From an uncultured Bacteroides sp. (GTDB lineage Bacteria > Bacteroidota > Bacteroidia > Cytophagales > Cyclobacteriaceae), in contig CABHOV010000010.1 of the NCBI GenBank assembly GCA_902168185.1, positions 1-64,000 of the forward strand: a stretch of DNA of 64,000 bases. The letters are read 5' to 3'. This document shows positions 37,952 to 46,544 of this stretch, one piece after another. Below the pieces are notes generated by a model. It was given only the letters and a program-made list of their open reading frames with translations. It made no database searches and was not told where the DNA came from. Numbering within the stretch: position 1 is the stretch's first letter; every line of letters starts with the position of its first letter. A program made the translations under genes and the position numbers.

Positions 37952-38394
37952 GATTTTGCAGAAGCTGTGTTATTCAGTAAACGCGTCTTTGGTTGCTCTG
38001 AAAGAATAATTCCGTATAGGCTGATCAATACAAAAGCGGCATTGAAAAGAAAATGAGTTCTCCAGCCTAACTTTCCTAATATCCCGCCACAAGAGCAAGG
38101 GATATGATAACTATAATTCATGATGATAATAATGTAGGTAGTGAAGATTATCATCAGCCCGAAAGATAGGTATAACCCGACTGTTCTAAGTGGAAGAACA
38201 AATACCATCACTGAAAGTATGAGTTCCGTTGCCGGGACTATATAGGACAAGGGTATAGCTATAAAACTGACTAAAGGTGATTGCCCTAGCTCTACCTGGA
38301 ATTTCTGGACATCGAGTAGCTTGCTGGTGCCTGCATAGGTGAAGAGCAATGCCAATAAGAATGAAATAATATTTAGTTTTTTTTCACGGCTCAT
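37948..38394 (-). CDS. MauE/DoxX-family redox-associated membrane protein
   Basis: This is a 148-residue integral membrane protein with four helices (IISFLLALLFTYAGTSKLL, SFIAIPLSYIVPATELILSV, GLYLSFGLMIIFTTYIIII, TRHFLFNAAFVLIS-like last helix). The motif CSCGG between helices 3 and 4 is the hallmark Cys pair of the MauE/DoxX-like family, thought to pass electrons for disulfide formation on exported proteins. First gene of the reverse-strand operon. A likely client is the two-Cys peptide encoded two genes downstream. Confidence 0.82.
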   Translation of the reverse strand: MSREKKLNIISFLLALLFTYAGTSKLLDVQKFQVELGQSPLVSFIAIPLSYIVPATELILSVMVFVLPLRTVGLYLSFGLMIIFTTYIIIIMNYSYHIPCSCGGILGKLGWRTHFLFNAAFVLISLYGIILSEQPKTRLLNNTASAKS

Positions 38395-38500
38395 GGGACA
38401 ACTGATTTACAATGTGAAATTAGGTGTGCCCTATGAATAAATTGATTACCCGATGTTAAGACTTCATATGACGAAGGTTCAGACTTTCGCTTAACAATTG

Positions 38501-39079
38501 TTAAAAGTTTCCTTTTGTTCTTTTCATCCGACTGAGCGACTGAGGAGCTATACCTATATAGGATGCAATTTGTTCTTGGGAGAGAATTTGTTCGATCATT
38601 GGAAACATCGAGAGTAATTTATGGTACCGTTCCTGGGCGCTTAAATTCTTCATGTCAACAACTCGTTCACGACTTTGCTCAATGTATTTGTTCATTATGG
38701 CGCGTGTTAGGAAATGTGACTCAGGATAGGAGTCAAACAAGGTGAGCAGATTGCTATAGCTAATACAAAGAAGGTCGCAGGGAAGTACAAGTTGAATAAA
38801 TTCTGTCGCAGGTTGTTGCTCGAAAAAACTCTTGGCCGATACCATAATTTCGCCGTCAGCCCATAGTCGGTCTATACTTTTCTTTCCGTCCTCGTATGTG
38901 TATGAAATGGCAAAACCTTCTTCAATGAAGCAGGCGAAGGAGGCTACATTAGGAGGCTCCAAAAACATGTGGTTTTTAGGTAAAGAAAGTTCAACCAATA
39001 GTTTTGTAAGTGTCCCCCTAAATCCTGGTGACAACGGGTGAATACGAGCCAATAATTCAAAAAGCCTTTCAGTCTTCAT
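38501..39079 (-). CDS. Crp/Fnr-family transcriptional regulator
   Basis: This is a 192-residue regulator with an N-terminal cyclic-nucleotide-binding-like beta barrel (ELSLPKNHMFLEPPNVASF, FIEEGFAISYTYEDGKKSI, WADGEIMVSAKSFFEQQPA) and a C-terminal helix-turn-helix (LSQEQIASYIGIAPQSLSRMKR). Bacteroidota members of this class often lack the cAMP-contact residues and sense other signals. It lies 106 bp upstream of the MauE-like gene on the same strand, so it may control the kinase/MauE operon or be its first gene. Confidence 0.85.
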   Translation of the reverse strand: MKTERLFELLARIHPLSPGFRGTLTKLLVELSLPKNHMFLEPPNVASFACFIEEGFAISYTYEDGKKSIDRLWADGEIMVSAKSFFEQQPATEFIQLVLPCDLLCISYSNLLTLFDSYPESHFLTRAIMNKYIEQSRERVVDMKNLSAQERYHKLLSMFPMIEQILSQEQIASYIGIAPQSLSRMKRTKGNF

Positions 39080-39250
39080 ACGTTAGGTCAAATCTCTTTC
39101 ATGGGACTTCTATAAGCGATTCAGCCATGACATATACTATATATACTCTAAAAGGAAGTATATCCCCCTACCAACGTTGACTTAAAAATTTTTCAGACTA
39201 TCTGTTCTTAATTTCTTTAGATATTTTTTCATCTGACTGTGAGTGCTTTA

Positions 39251-39271
39251 CAAGGGGTATAATACCCCTTG
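39251..39271. promoter_or_regulatory. 21-bp perfect palindrome, operator candidate
   Basis: CAAGGGGTAT / ATACCCCTTG form 10-bp arms about one central base. It lies 58 bp before the HTH pseudogene and about 170 bp from the Crp/Fnr gene start. No T-run follows, so a protein-binding operator is likelier than a terminator. Confidence 0.5.
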
Positions 39272-39328
39272 CAACTGTTTTTAGAAAGTGTACTGTCGCT
39301 CCTTTGTGGAGCATTAACGAAAGAAGTT

Positions 39329-39553
39329 ATGGAGGCAACAGAAATCACTTTGAAAGACCTGGAAAAGTTAAAGACAGATCTGCTATCAGAATTAGAAACA
39401 CTGCTGTCAGAAAGGCAGGCGCAGCAAACTCACAGGGTAAGCTCCAAGTACTACGATTGAAGGGAATCCTTCCTTTTCGCCAAAATAGGAGGTAGCATCT
39501 ATTACGACATCACGGATGTCGAAAGGATGCTTAAATGCAATAGGAAGAATTAG
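39329..39553 (+). pseudogene. Decayed HTH (excisionase-like) gene at the element edge
   Basis: From ATG 39329 the frame reads MEATEITLKDLEKLKTDLL and stops at TGA near 39460. A neighbouring frame supplies GKLQVLRLKGILPF, and the original frame resumes with AKIGGSIYYDITDVERML to 39553. Pieced together this is the Bacteroidota helix-turn-helix family (usual text GTLQNLRxNGTLPFxKIGGxxYY), but the first HTH helices (SxEVRxMLGIS) are missing. Thus an internal deletion and two frame changes have broken the gene. Confidence 0.65.
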
Positions 39554-39628
39554 AATTGGCAAGTGGAACAACAAGTATAGGAAAAGAGAAGATATGAAAA
39601 ATGAATTGAAGCAAATTCAAGTGGGGCC

Positions 39629-39740
39629 GATGCCGTTTTTTCGGCATCAGCAAGATGTACAAATGTTAACACATTTGACTCTTGCCTCATCACGCTTTGC
39701 CGCGTGCTTCGGAAAAAAGAAAGCCTCGGAACTCGGCTTT
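39629..39740. other. Candidate origin of transfer (cluster of four inverted repeats)
   Basis: Four inverted repeats lie within 112 bp just before the mobilisation genes: GATGCCG/CGGCATC (39629/39642), AAATGT/ACATTT (39661/39671), CACGC/GCGTG (39691/39702), AAAGCC/GGCTTT (39720/39735). Such clusters beside a MobC-relaxase pair are typical of oriT. A 54-codon frame (39594-39758, MKNELKQIQVGPMPFFRH) overlaps the whole region and could be a small gene instead, but its composition is set by the repeats. Confidence 0.45.
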
Positions 39741-39770
39741 GTGGGAGACGATAATTGACAAGATATAGCC

Positions 39771-40169
39771 ATGAGAAAGTCTAAACAGAATGAACGGCTA
39801 ACCCGTGTGATAGGTATCCGGGTGTCTGAAATATACTATAGCAAGCTGGAGGGCCTGCGCAAGAACAGCAACTGTCAAACACTTGCGGAATTTACCCGTA
39901 TGATCTTACAGCGGGAAAAAATTATATGGTATCATAAAAATATAGGGCATGAGTCCATTGCTGTCGAATTGACAGCGATCCGCAAGGAGTTAAAATCCAT
40001 TGGTATCAACATCAATCAGGTTACAAAGTATTTTCATGGAACAAACCTGCCGAGCCAAAAGATTTTTGAGGCGCTGAAAATCCTGGATGAATACAAAAAG
40101 GTGCAAGGTAAGATTGATTCAATCTCTCTACTAGTCGGTAATCTTTTAAATACATGGTCGCCAAAATAA
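39771..40169 (+). CDS. MobC-like plasmid mobilisation/relaxosome protein
   Basis: This is a 132-residue protein. The N-terminus (RLTRVIGIRVSEIYYSKLEGLRK) is a ribbon-helix-helix-type DNA-binding segment. The middle (LTAIRKELKSIGININQVTKYFHG) is the MobC/BmgB signature found in relaxosome accessory proteins, which bend oriT and help the relaxase nick. It overlaps the relaxase start by 16 bp. Placement beside the candidate oriT fits this role. Confidence 0.85.
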   Translation: MRKSKQNERLTRVIGIRVSEIYYSKLEGLRKNSNCQTLAEFTRMILQREKIIWYHKNIGHESIAVELTAIRKELKSIGININQVTKYFHGTNLPSQKIFEALKILDEYKKVQGKIDSISLLVGNLLNTWSPK

Positions 40170-41410
40170 TGAGTGGAATGAATGTGCGAGGTGCATTAAA
40201 CTATAACGAACAGAAAGTCCTGGAAGGGAAGGCTGAATGCATTCAGGCCAATCTCTTTAAATGTCAGGTTCATCAGTTAACCTTTTCTGAAAAGCTGATT
40301 CGGTTCCAGGAACTGAATGAACGCAATCGGAGAACGAAAACAAATACACTCCATATTTCTTTGAATTTTGATACTAACGAGAAGCTCAGCATAGATATAC
40401 TCAATGGCATTGCCACCACCTATATGGAAAAAATTGGATTCGGTAATCAGCCCTATCTCGTATATGAACATCTGGATGCAGCACATCCGCATATTCATAT
40501 TCTTACAACGCTCATTCAAGAAGATGGTAAACGCATACCTATTCACAACCTGGGAAAGAATCAATCTGAGAAGGCAAGGAAAGAAATTGAACAGGAATTC
40601 CAGTTGGTGCAGGCTTCCGAAAAATCCAAGGGCATTGCAATGGACATCCGGCCCCTTGACATAGAGAAAGTTATATACGGAAAAAGTGAAAGTAGGAGAA
40701 GTATTTCAAATGTGGTAAGAGCAATTACGCGATCCTATACATATACCTCTCTTCCCGAATTGAATGCCGTCCTGGCGCTATACAATGTCAGGGCTGAGCG
40801 TGGCAAAGAGAACTCCAGAATGTTTGAGCGGAAAGGTCTTCTTTATAGTATAATTGATCAGAAGGGAAACTGTATTGGTATACCCCTAAAAGCAAGCGCC
40901 ATTTATGGAAAACCGACTCTCGCATTTCTTGAAAAACAATTCAAGCTCAATGACGCTCTCAGGCAGCCGCATAAAAGCAGAATGAGAGAAGAGATCGATA
41001 AGGCTATATATTCCGGGATAACGGATAAAAAAGGCTTGATTAAAAAGCTGTCTGAAAAAAGTATCGTGGCTTCATTCCGAACCAACTCTGCAGGGAGGAC
41101 GTATGGACTGACCTTGATTGATACCAAGCACCAAGTGGTGTTTAAAGGTAGCGATCTCGGAAAAGCCTATAGCACCAATTCCCTTCTGTCCAGACTTTCA
41201 GTGAATGAAGGTATAATTAAACCATTCGAGTCGGGAATTACGCAGGCTCCAGTTCCACAACGTATTGATTCAGAAAAATCTGCTGGAGGTCTTCATTTAT
41301 CTACAATCCTAAAGGATATAGTTTCCCCTGAACACGCAGACAGGACTTCACCGGAAGCTGCGTTGAGATTGAGTAAGAGAAGAAGGAAACGCAAAGGTCG
41401 CGGGCTATAA
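40154..41410 (+). CDS. Relaxase/mobilisation nuclease (MobA/VirD2 family)
   Basis: This is a 418-residue relaxase. The metal-binding three-His motif HPHIHI is at residues 111-116 (His111, 113, 115), preceded by the conserved NTLHISLNFD strand and YLVYEHLD. The Tyr nucleophile is likely in ALNYNEQKV near the N-terminus. The C-terminal half is basic with a final Arg/Lys-rich tail (LSKRRRKRKGRG), suitable for DNA or coupling-protein contact. It nicks oriT and pilots the strand. The protein is of usual length and intact. Confidence 0.88.
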   Translation: MVAKIMSGMNVRGALNYNEQKVLEGKAECIQANLFKCQVHQLTFSEKLIRFQELNERNRRTKTNTLHISLNFDTNEKLSIDILNGIATTYMEKIGFGNQPYLVYEHLDAAHPHIHILTTLIQEDGKRIPIHNLGKNQSEKARKEIEQEFQLVQASEKSKGIAMDIRPLDIEKVIYGKSESRRSISNVVRAITRSYTYTSLPELNAVLALYNVRAERGKENSRMFERKGLLYSIIDQKGNCIGIPLKASAIYGKPTLAFLEKQFKLNDALRQPHKSRMREEIDKAIYSGITDKKGLIKKLSEKSIVASFRTNSAGRTYGLTLIDTKHQVVFKGSDLGKAYSTNSLLSRLSVNEGIIKPFESGITQAPVPQRIDSEKSAGGLHLSTILKDIVSPEHADRTSPEAALRLSKRRRKRKGRGL

Positions 41411-41421
41411 ATTATAGTACT

Positions 41422-43359
41422 ATGCAAACTGGTGAAAACGAACAGGCCTTACGAAAGATTGTGGATTTGACGCGGATATGCAGTATCGTGCTGTTGCTGC
41501 TGCATATATACTATTATCTGCATCAGCCTCTTAGTGTGTGGGGGCTAACCCATGAGTTCATGGATCGGATCATGATCAATATAATCTCGACAGGATTATT
41601 TAAAAACATCTGGATATCTAAACTACTGTCATTGGGATTGCTGATTGTTTCCCTTATCGGCGCAAGAGGTAGGAAAGATGAAGACTTTAAATTGACAAGG
41701 TCCCTTAGTTTGCTGACTTCTGGCATCGTGATCTTTCTCTTGTCTCACATGATATTGTTAACAGACGGCTCAATTCATTTATTGTCTATAGTATATGTAT
41801 CGCTTCTTGGGACAGGATATATACTAACACTCACAGGCGGAACGTGGCTGTCGCGATTGATAAAGTTGAAGCTGGGCGGTGATATATTCAATTCTGTGAA
41901 CGAATCCTTTCCTCAGGAGGAACGTCTCCTTGAAAATGAGTATTCGATCAATCTTCCCGCGCAATATCTTTTGAAAGGTTCACTTCGCAAAAGTTGGATA
42001 AACTTCATCAACCCTTTTCGGGCATTGCTTGTGATTGGAACCCCCGGAGCCGGCAAGTCCTATTTTGTCATACGGCATATTATCACGCAGCATATCCAGA
42101 AAGGATTCTGCATGTTTATATATGATTTTAAATATGATGACCTCTCTATCATCGCCTACAATGCCCTTCTGAAATATACTGATGCATTCACGGTCAAGCC
42201 CAAGTTTTATGTTATAGAATTTGACAGGATTATGCACCGCTGCAATCCCCTTGACCCGGTGACGATGGAAGATATCACGGACGCAAGCGAATCATCGAGA
42301 ACCATTATGCTCGGGTTGAATCGTGACTGGATTAAAAAGCAGGGTGATTTCTTTGTAGAATCTCCGATCAATTTTGTCACCGCTATAATTTGGTTTTTGA
42401 GAAAACATGACGGCGGTAAATACTGCACGCTGCCTCACGTCATCGAACTCATGCAGCTTGAATATAGTATGCTCTTTCCATTGCTCAGAACTGAACCAGA
42501 AATAGACGTTCTTATCAACCCATTTGAGTCCGCTTATCACCACGAGGCTTGGGACCAGTTGGAAGGACAGATTGCTTCCGCAAAAATAGCGATGGCTAGG
42601 CTATCGTCACCTCAGCTATACTATGTGCTATCGGGGAACGACTTCACACTGGATATAAATAATCCAAAAGAGCCAAAGATTGTATGCATGGGAAATAACC
42701 CCCAGAAACAACAAATCTTTGGAGCCGTGTTGTCACTATATATATCAAGAGTAATAAAACTGGTGAATAAGAAAGGAAAGATGAAGAGCAGCTTGATCTT
42801 CGATGAGTTTCCGACTATATATTTCAATAGCATCGACAGTTTGATTGCCACTGCAAGATCTAACAAAGTAGCTACCACAGTGGCCGTTCAAGACTATTCG
42901 CAGCTCAAAAAAGATTATGGCCGCGATCAGGCGGAAGTGATTATGAATATAGTGGGCAATGTAATCAGCGGGCAAGTAGTAGGGGAGACCTCCAAGTTTC
43001 TTTCTGAAAGGTTTGGGAAGATAGTTCAGCAACGTGAAAGTATATCAATCAACAGGCCCGACACTTCCACGAGTAGGTCTACTCAACTGGATTTTGCTAT
43101 ACCTCAATCGAAAATAGCATCCCTCTCGTCGGGCGAATTCGTTGGGATGGTGGCTGATGACCCGGATCAGAAAATTGTGCTCAAGGTATTTCATTCGGAG
43201 ATTTTAAATGACCATGCTGCTTTAAAAAAGGAAGAAGAAGCCTTCCATCCTATACCGACAGTCCGGGAAATTGCGCAGGAGGAAATTCAACAGAATTATT
43301 TCAATATTAAGGAAGACATCAAAAGTATCATTTTGGACCGTTTGCAAAATGCATCATAA
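41422..43359 (+). CDS. VirD4/TraG-type coupling protein
   Basis: This is a 645-residue type IV coupling protein. Three to four N-terminal membrane helices (ICSIVLLLLHIYYYL, LLSLGLLIVSLIGA, LLTSGIVIFLLSHMILL, LSIVYVSLLGTGYIL) precede an ATPase domain with Walker A GTPGAGKS at 206-213 and Walker B LIFDEF near 458-463 (Asp461, Glu462). It links the relaxase-DNA complex to the secretion channel. It lies 12 bp after the relaxase, so mobC, relaxase and coupling protein form one unit. Confidence 0.9.
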   Translation: MQTGENEQALRKIVDLTRICSIVLLLLHIYYYLHQPLSVWGLTHEFMDRIMINIISTGLFKNIWISKLLSLGLLIVSLIGARGRKDEDFKLTRSLSLLTSGIVIFLLSHMILLTDGSIHLLSIVYVSLLGTGYILTLTGGTWLSRLIKLKLGGDIFNSVNESFPQEERLLENEYSINLPAQYLLKGSLRKSWINFINPFRALLVIGTPGAGKSYFVIRHIITQHIQKGFCMFIYDFKYDDLSIIAYNALLKYTDAFTVKPKFYVIEFDRIMHRCNPLDPVTMEDITDASESSRTIMLGLNRDWIKKQGDFFVESPINFVTAIIWFLRKHDGGKYCTLPHVIELMQLEYSMLFPLLRTEPEIDVLINPFESAYHHEAWDQLEGQIASAKIAMARLSSPQLYYVLSGNDFTLDINNPKEPKIVCMGNNPQKQQIFGAVLSLYISRVIKLVNKKGKMKSSLIFDEFPTIYFNSIDSLIATARSNKVATTVAVQDYSQLKKDYGRDQAEVIMNIVGNVISGQVVGETSKFLSERFGKIVQQRESISINRPDTSTSRSTQLDFAIPQSKIASLSSGEFVGMVADDPDQKIVLKVFHSEILNDHAALKKEEEAFHPIPTVREIAQEEIQQNYFNIKEDIKSIILDRLQNAS

Positions 43360-43374
43360 TTTAAATATATACTT

Positions 43375-44181
43375 ATGACTATAAATGAATTTGCTGAGCA
43401 GCTCCAGGGCCAAGTAAAAGACCAAGCTGACCGATTGAAATCAAATTATGAGGAAAGACTCATGATCGCATCACAAATGGTTCCTATGATACAGGAATTA
43501 ATTCATGAACTCCAGCAGTTCTCCTATGGCTATATCTTTTCAAACCAGGAAGAGGAAATTAAGTTTTTTAAGGAATCAAAACCGGTATTGCTTAGTCATT
43601 ACTATTTCTATAGAAAGGATCTAGCCATCTCCCTATATGACTCTTTTAAGGATATAGAATCAAGGCGAAAGTACTATGAATCTGTACTTGAACGGATGGG
43701 ACAATATGCGAGAAAGAACAGCGAGTTCTATCTTTATTGCATAACCGGACAAACTCATTTTGATGATAGATATTTCACAAGAAGAAGCGCTTCCTATAAA
43801 GGCTTGATAGATGTGAAGTTCTCAACCGGCTACGATGACAGGTTGGCCAGACTTTTGGCCAATGAGTTACTGAAAGTAAATGTTCATGAGCGGATATCAA
43901 GTTTGGATAGCAATACAAGTAAGAAATCATCAATGCGTTGGACTGGGAAAAAAACGGATGCTGTTGAGTTGCTTTTCGCACTACAAGCATCCGGTAGCGT
44001 AAACAACGGAGAGGTGGAAATTAAAAAAATGGTGGAATCCTTCGAAGAACTATTCAACATTCAACTAGGAAACTATTACGACTTTTTGCGGAAGATGCGT
44101 ATGCGGAAAAATAGCCAGCCAGCTTTCCTTGATTCGCTGAAGACAAAATTTCTATTGCGCATTGGTCAGATGGATGACTAG
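43375..44181 (+). CDS. rteC: RteC-family protein of conjugative elements
   Basis: This is a 268-residue soluble, helix-rich protein matching RteC in overall layout (helical N-half, then FYLYCITGQTHFDDRYFTR and KKSSMRWTGKKTDAVELLFAL, the family's central WTG-K-T-x-L-x-E-L-like block, then NIQLGNYYDFLRKMRMRKN). In CTnDOT RteC activates excision genes. Here it follows the coupling protein by 16 bp. With no integrase visible its usual target is missing, so it may act elsewhere or be relic function. Confidence 0.85.
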   Translation: MTINEFAEQLQGQVKDQADRLKSNYEERLMIASQMVPMIQELIHELQQFSYGYIFSNQEEEIKFFKESKPVLLSHYYFYRKDLAISLYDSFKDIESRRKYYESVLERMGQYARKNSEFYLYCITGQTHFDDRYFTRRSASYKGLIDVKFSTGYDDRLARLLANELLKVNVHERISSLDSNTSKKSSMRWTGKKTDAVELLFALQASGSVNNGEVEIKKMVESFEELFNIQLGNYYDFLRKMRMRKNSQPAFLDSLKTKFLLRIGQMDD

Positions 44182-44229
44182 TATAAACTTGGAGTCAAAC
44201 AAACCGAGCATATATCAGACTTAGTTCTG

Positions 44230-44982
44230 CTACCAGATCAAACCTGGTAGCGCCCCAATGCCGTCATGATCCAAGGTTATCTTGTCTATATCCCGGTAAT
44301 AGCTTTGTCTCCATATCCATAAGTATGGTTTATTATTTTTGAAGATCTTTAGCTCGCTGCAATTATTATGTTCATCGAACATCCTTGTTCCTTGTAGGGT
44401 GCTACCATCGGGCTCGAATTGAATGAAATTTCCAGTGCGGTCTCCTTGTTTGTATGTCATGATCTCATGCTTTACCAGTTTTTGATGCCGGTCAAAACTT
44501 TTAATCTCTTGCAACGTGTCAAGTGTTGAATTATAGATCAGCTCGTCAATTTCAATAATCCCACTTATACTTTTTTTTATCTTTTTCACCACGTTACCCT
44601 CAGTTTCAAATGATATTTCGAAAAAGCTTGAGTCGATGTGTTCAAGGGCAGTCAAAGAATCATAATATATCGTCGTTTTGCCTGCGGCGAAGAAGCGATT
44701 ATTAAATTGAACTATCGTGTCTAGTATGCGATCATCGTCAAATTTGAATTCATAGTTTTCTGAAGTCAGTGAATCCGGTATATACTTTAGGGTTGCGCTG
44801 TTGTTGCCATGTTCGGTCATAGTCATTCTCCATTCGATGACCTGGATAGGTCTGTCGTCTGGGGAAATAAAATAAGAGTCCAACAAATTCCGTTCAAAGC
44901 GTTCTTTATTTTCATTGGTGCACGAGAGTACTGTCAGTAGAAGTACCGCGAGAATTGGATTTTTCAAAGCTTTATTGCGCAT
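44230..44982 (-). CDS. Hypothetical lipoprotein, cargo of the conjugative module
   Basis: This is a 250-residue lipoprotein with lipobox LTVLSC (ILAVLLLTVLSCTNE). The body is rich in beta strands with alternating charged and Tyr/Phe residues (ATLKYIPDSLTSENYEF, NFIQFEPDGSTLQGTRMFDE), similar to toastrack-like secreted Bacteroidota lipoproteins, with no family recognised. It lies on the opposite strand inside the Tra region, convergent with rteC. A hairpin GCTACCAG/CTGGTAGC (44229/44244) overlaps its stop codon. Confidence 0.65.
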   Translation of the reverse strand: MRNKALKNPILAVLLLTVLSCTNENKERFERNLLDSYFISPDDRPIQVIEWRMTMTEHGNNSATLKYIPDSLTSENYEFKFDDDRILDTIVQFNNRFFAAGKTTIYYDSLTALEHIDSSFFEISFETEGNVVKKIKKSISGIIEIDELIYNSTLDTLQEIKSFDRHQKLVKHEIMTYKQGDRTGNFIQFEPDGSTLQGTRMFDEHNNCSELKIFKNNKPYLWIWRQSYYRDIDKITLDHDGIGALPGLIW

Positions 44983-45057
44983 GCCTAAAGATAGCGAAAA
45001 GGTATATCCGAGCTAGACAAACGGAAATCTAACAAACAAACTTAAGAAGAGCTTTCG

Positions 45058-45171
45058 ATGAGCCACAGCGAGAATCAACCAATTTTAATTGAACGACATA
45101 CATTGACTTCCATTGAACGCAATTTCAAGGTAGTGTATAAGCAGTTCCGGTTAAAGAACACCAGGAGCTAA
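45058..45171 (+). CDS. Possible 37-residue ORF in the spacer before the tra genes
   Basis: ATG 45058 gives MSHSENQPILIERHTLTSIE and a basic tail to TAA 45169. No family is recognised and no Shine-Dalgarno is seen. It sits in a 290 bp spacer with otherwise nothing notable. Confidence 0.2.
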   Translation: MSHSENQPILIERHTLTSIERNFKVVYKQFRLKNTRS

Positions 45172-45271
45172 TTTTTGGTCACTAAAAAAAATCTTTTCCA
45201 CTCGTCTTCTACTAGTACCATTTCAGACCTGCAATAGGTGACATTCGCTTTCGAATCAAACACGAAGGCAT

Positions 45272-45835
45272 ATGTTCAAAACAATCACCTGGGAAATATA
45301 TACGATCACGGCCCTCACTATTGGACTGGTATATTATGTCATCTCTGCATTGCTGCTGTATAGAAGTGAATTAATACGATGGCTCAAGTCTCAACCCTCT
45401 TCCTCTCAACCACCTTCGCGAGAAACTGAAAGTATAGCAACGCATGATAATGTCATGGGTGGAATAAACCCATCGGAAGCTGCTCAAAGAACATCTTCTG
45501 CTGATCCAGAAACTATAGCAGTGTCCACTCATGATGAAATCCCGGAAGATATAGTCCTGTCAAGCTCAAATTCAAGCTTGTCTAGGAATGATCATCTTCT
45601 CGTCGGCAGTGTTGCCGACCTACTAGAGGAGATTAAGACCCTTATTCAGGTCATAGCAGAATACAAATCAAGTAAACCGGAAAGCCGGGCATTCTTTCAT
45701 GCTCTTTTTATCCGGTATCCACAGTTAGCGGGAACATCCTATCAGGAGGCCATCTCCCTATACATCTGTGATGCAGCTAGAAATCAATTTTCATTTGAAT
45801 TGTCTTTCCCTGAAGTCACCTCCTGGTGGAAATAG
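45272..45835 (+). CDS. Membrane-anchored protein at the head of the tra operon
   Basis: This is a 187-residue protein with one N-terminal transmembrane helix (TALTIGLVYYVISALLLY), a Ser/Pro/Glu-rich disordered linker of ~80 residues, and a conserved-looking C-terminal domain (RNDHLLVGSVADLLEEIKTLIQVI, then PQLAGTSYQEAISLYICDAA). It directly precedes the TraE-like gene and occupies the place of TraD-type small proteins in CTnDOT-like elements. No specific family is assigned. Confidence 0.6.
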   Translation: MFKTITWEIYTITALTIGLVYYVISALLLYRSELIRWLKSQPSSSQPPSRETESIATHDNVMGGINPSEAAQRTSSADPETIAVSTHDEIPEDIVLSSSNSSLSRNDHLLVGSVADLLEEIKTLIQVIAEYKSSKPESRAFFHALFIRYPQLAGTSYQEAISLYICDAARNQFSFELSFPEVTSWWK

Positions 45836-45881
45836 TTCATATGCCAATTAAATATATACTTAAAAACAAAACCAGTTTTTT

Positions 45882-46208
45882 ATGAAACATCTACGATTCA
45901 CTCTCAGAAAAGCCAGGGCACTTGGAGTTGCTTTGGTAACCTATATGGCAACGTACATGTATGCCATGGCGCAGGACGGTAACGCCGGAATCAACGAAGC
46001 GAATACAGCAGTACGAGGGTACTTTGATACGGGAACAAACCTGATGTATGCCATCGGTGCAGTAGTAGGACTCATTGGTGCAGTGAAAGTATATCAAAAA
46101 TGGAATAGTGGTGACCCGGAAACCGGACGCATCGCGGCAGCATGGTTTGGTAGCTGCATTTTTCTTGTAATAGTGGCAACCGTATTGAAGTCCTTCTTTG
46201 GTGTATAA
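45882..46208 (+). CDS. traE: TraE (DUF4134), conjugation inner-membrane subunit
   Basis: This is a 108-residue protein with a signal-like first helix and two more hydrophobic helices (LMYAIGAVVGLIGAVKVYQKW and AAAWFGSCIFLVIVATVL). GDPETGRIAAAWFGSCIFL is the hallmark of DUF4134/TraE. It corresponds to VirB2/TrbC-like pilin or membrane subunits. The pilin role is inference from order. Confidence 0.88.
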   Translation: MKHLRFTLRKARALGVALVTYMATYMYAMAQDGNAGINEANTAVRGYFDTGTNLMYAIGAVVGLIGAVKVYQKWNSGDPETGRIAAAWFGSCIFLVIVATVLKSFFGV

Positions 46209-46219
46209 CCACACGCGAT

Positions 46220-46537
46220 ATGAATAGTGTTTATAAAATTAACAAGGGCATTAATAAACCTATTGAGTTCAAGGGATTAAAAGCACAGTATATCGGGTAC
46301 CTGGGCATAGGTGTCATATTGCTGTTAATTGTATTTGCCGTGCTATACATCTCCGGAGCAAATATGTTCCTCTGCCTTGGGATCATATTTATACTTGGAA
46401 CACTCCTTTTTATGGGAGTATATAAACTCAGCGATACCTACGGTGAGCATGGACTCATAAAGAAGCTCGCCAAAAGAAGTATACCAGCTTCACTCACGGG
46501 AAGAACGCGTAAGATTTTTATTCACCTAAAGAAGTAA
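46220..46537 (+). CDS. traF: TraF (DUF4133), VirB3-like subunit
   Basis: This is a 105-residue protein beginning YKINKGINKPIEFKGLKAQYI, the family signature, with two transmembrane helices (LGIGVILLLIVFAVLYI and FLCLGIIFILGTLLFMGV). It lies 11 bp after traE and 7 bp before traG, the usual VirB2-B3-B4 order. Confidence 0.88.
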   Translation: MNSVYKINKGINKPIEFKGLKAQYIGYLGIGVILLLIVFAVLYISGANMFLCLGIIFILGTLLFMGVYKLSDTYGEHGLIKKLAKRSIPASLTGRTRKIFIHLKK

Positions 46538-46544
46538 AATTGCC

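Noticed and set aside
45891-46214. Reverse frame of 107 residues over traE
   Set aside because: Antisense to a well-supported DUF4134 gene, with Cys-rich shadow text.
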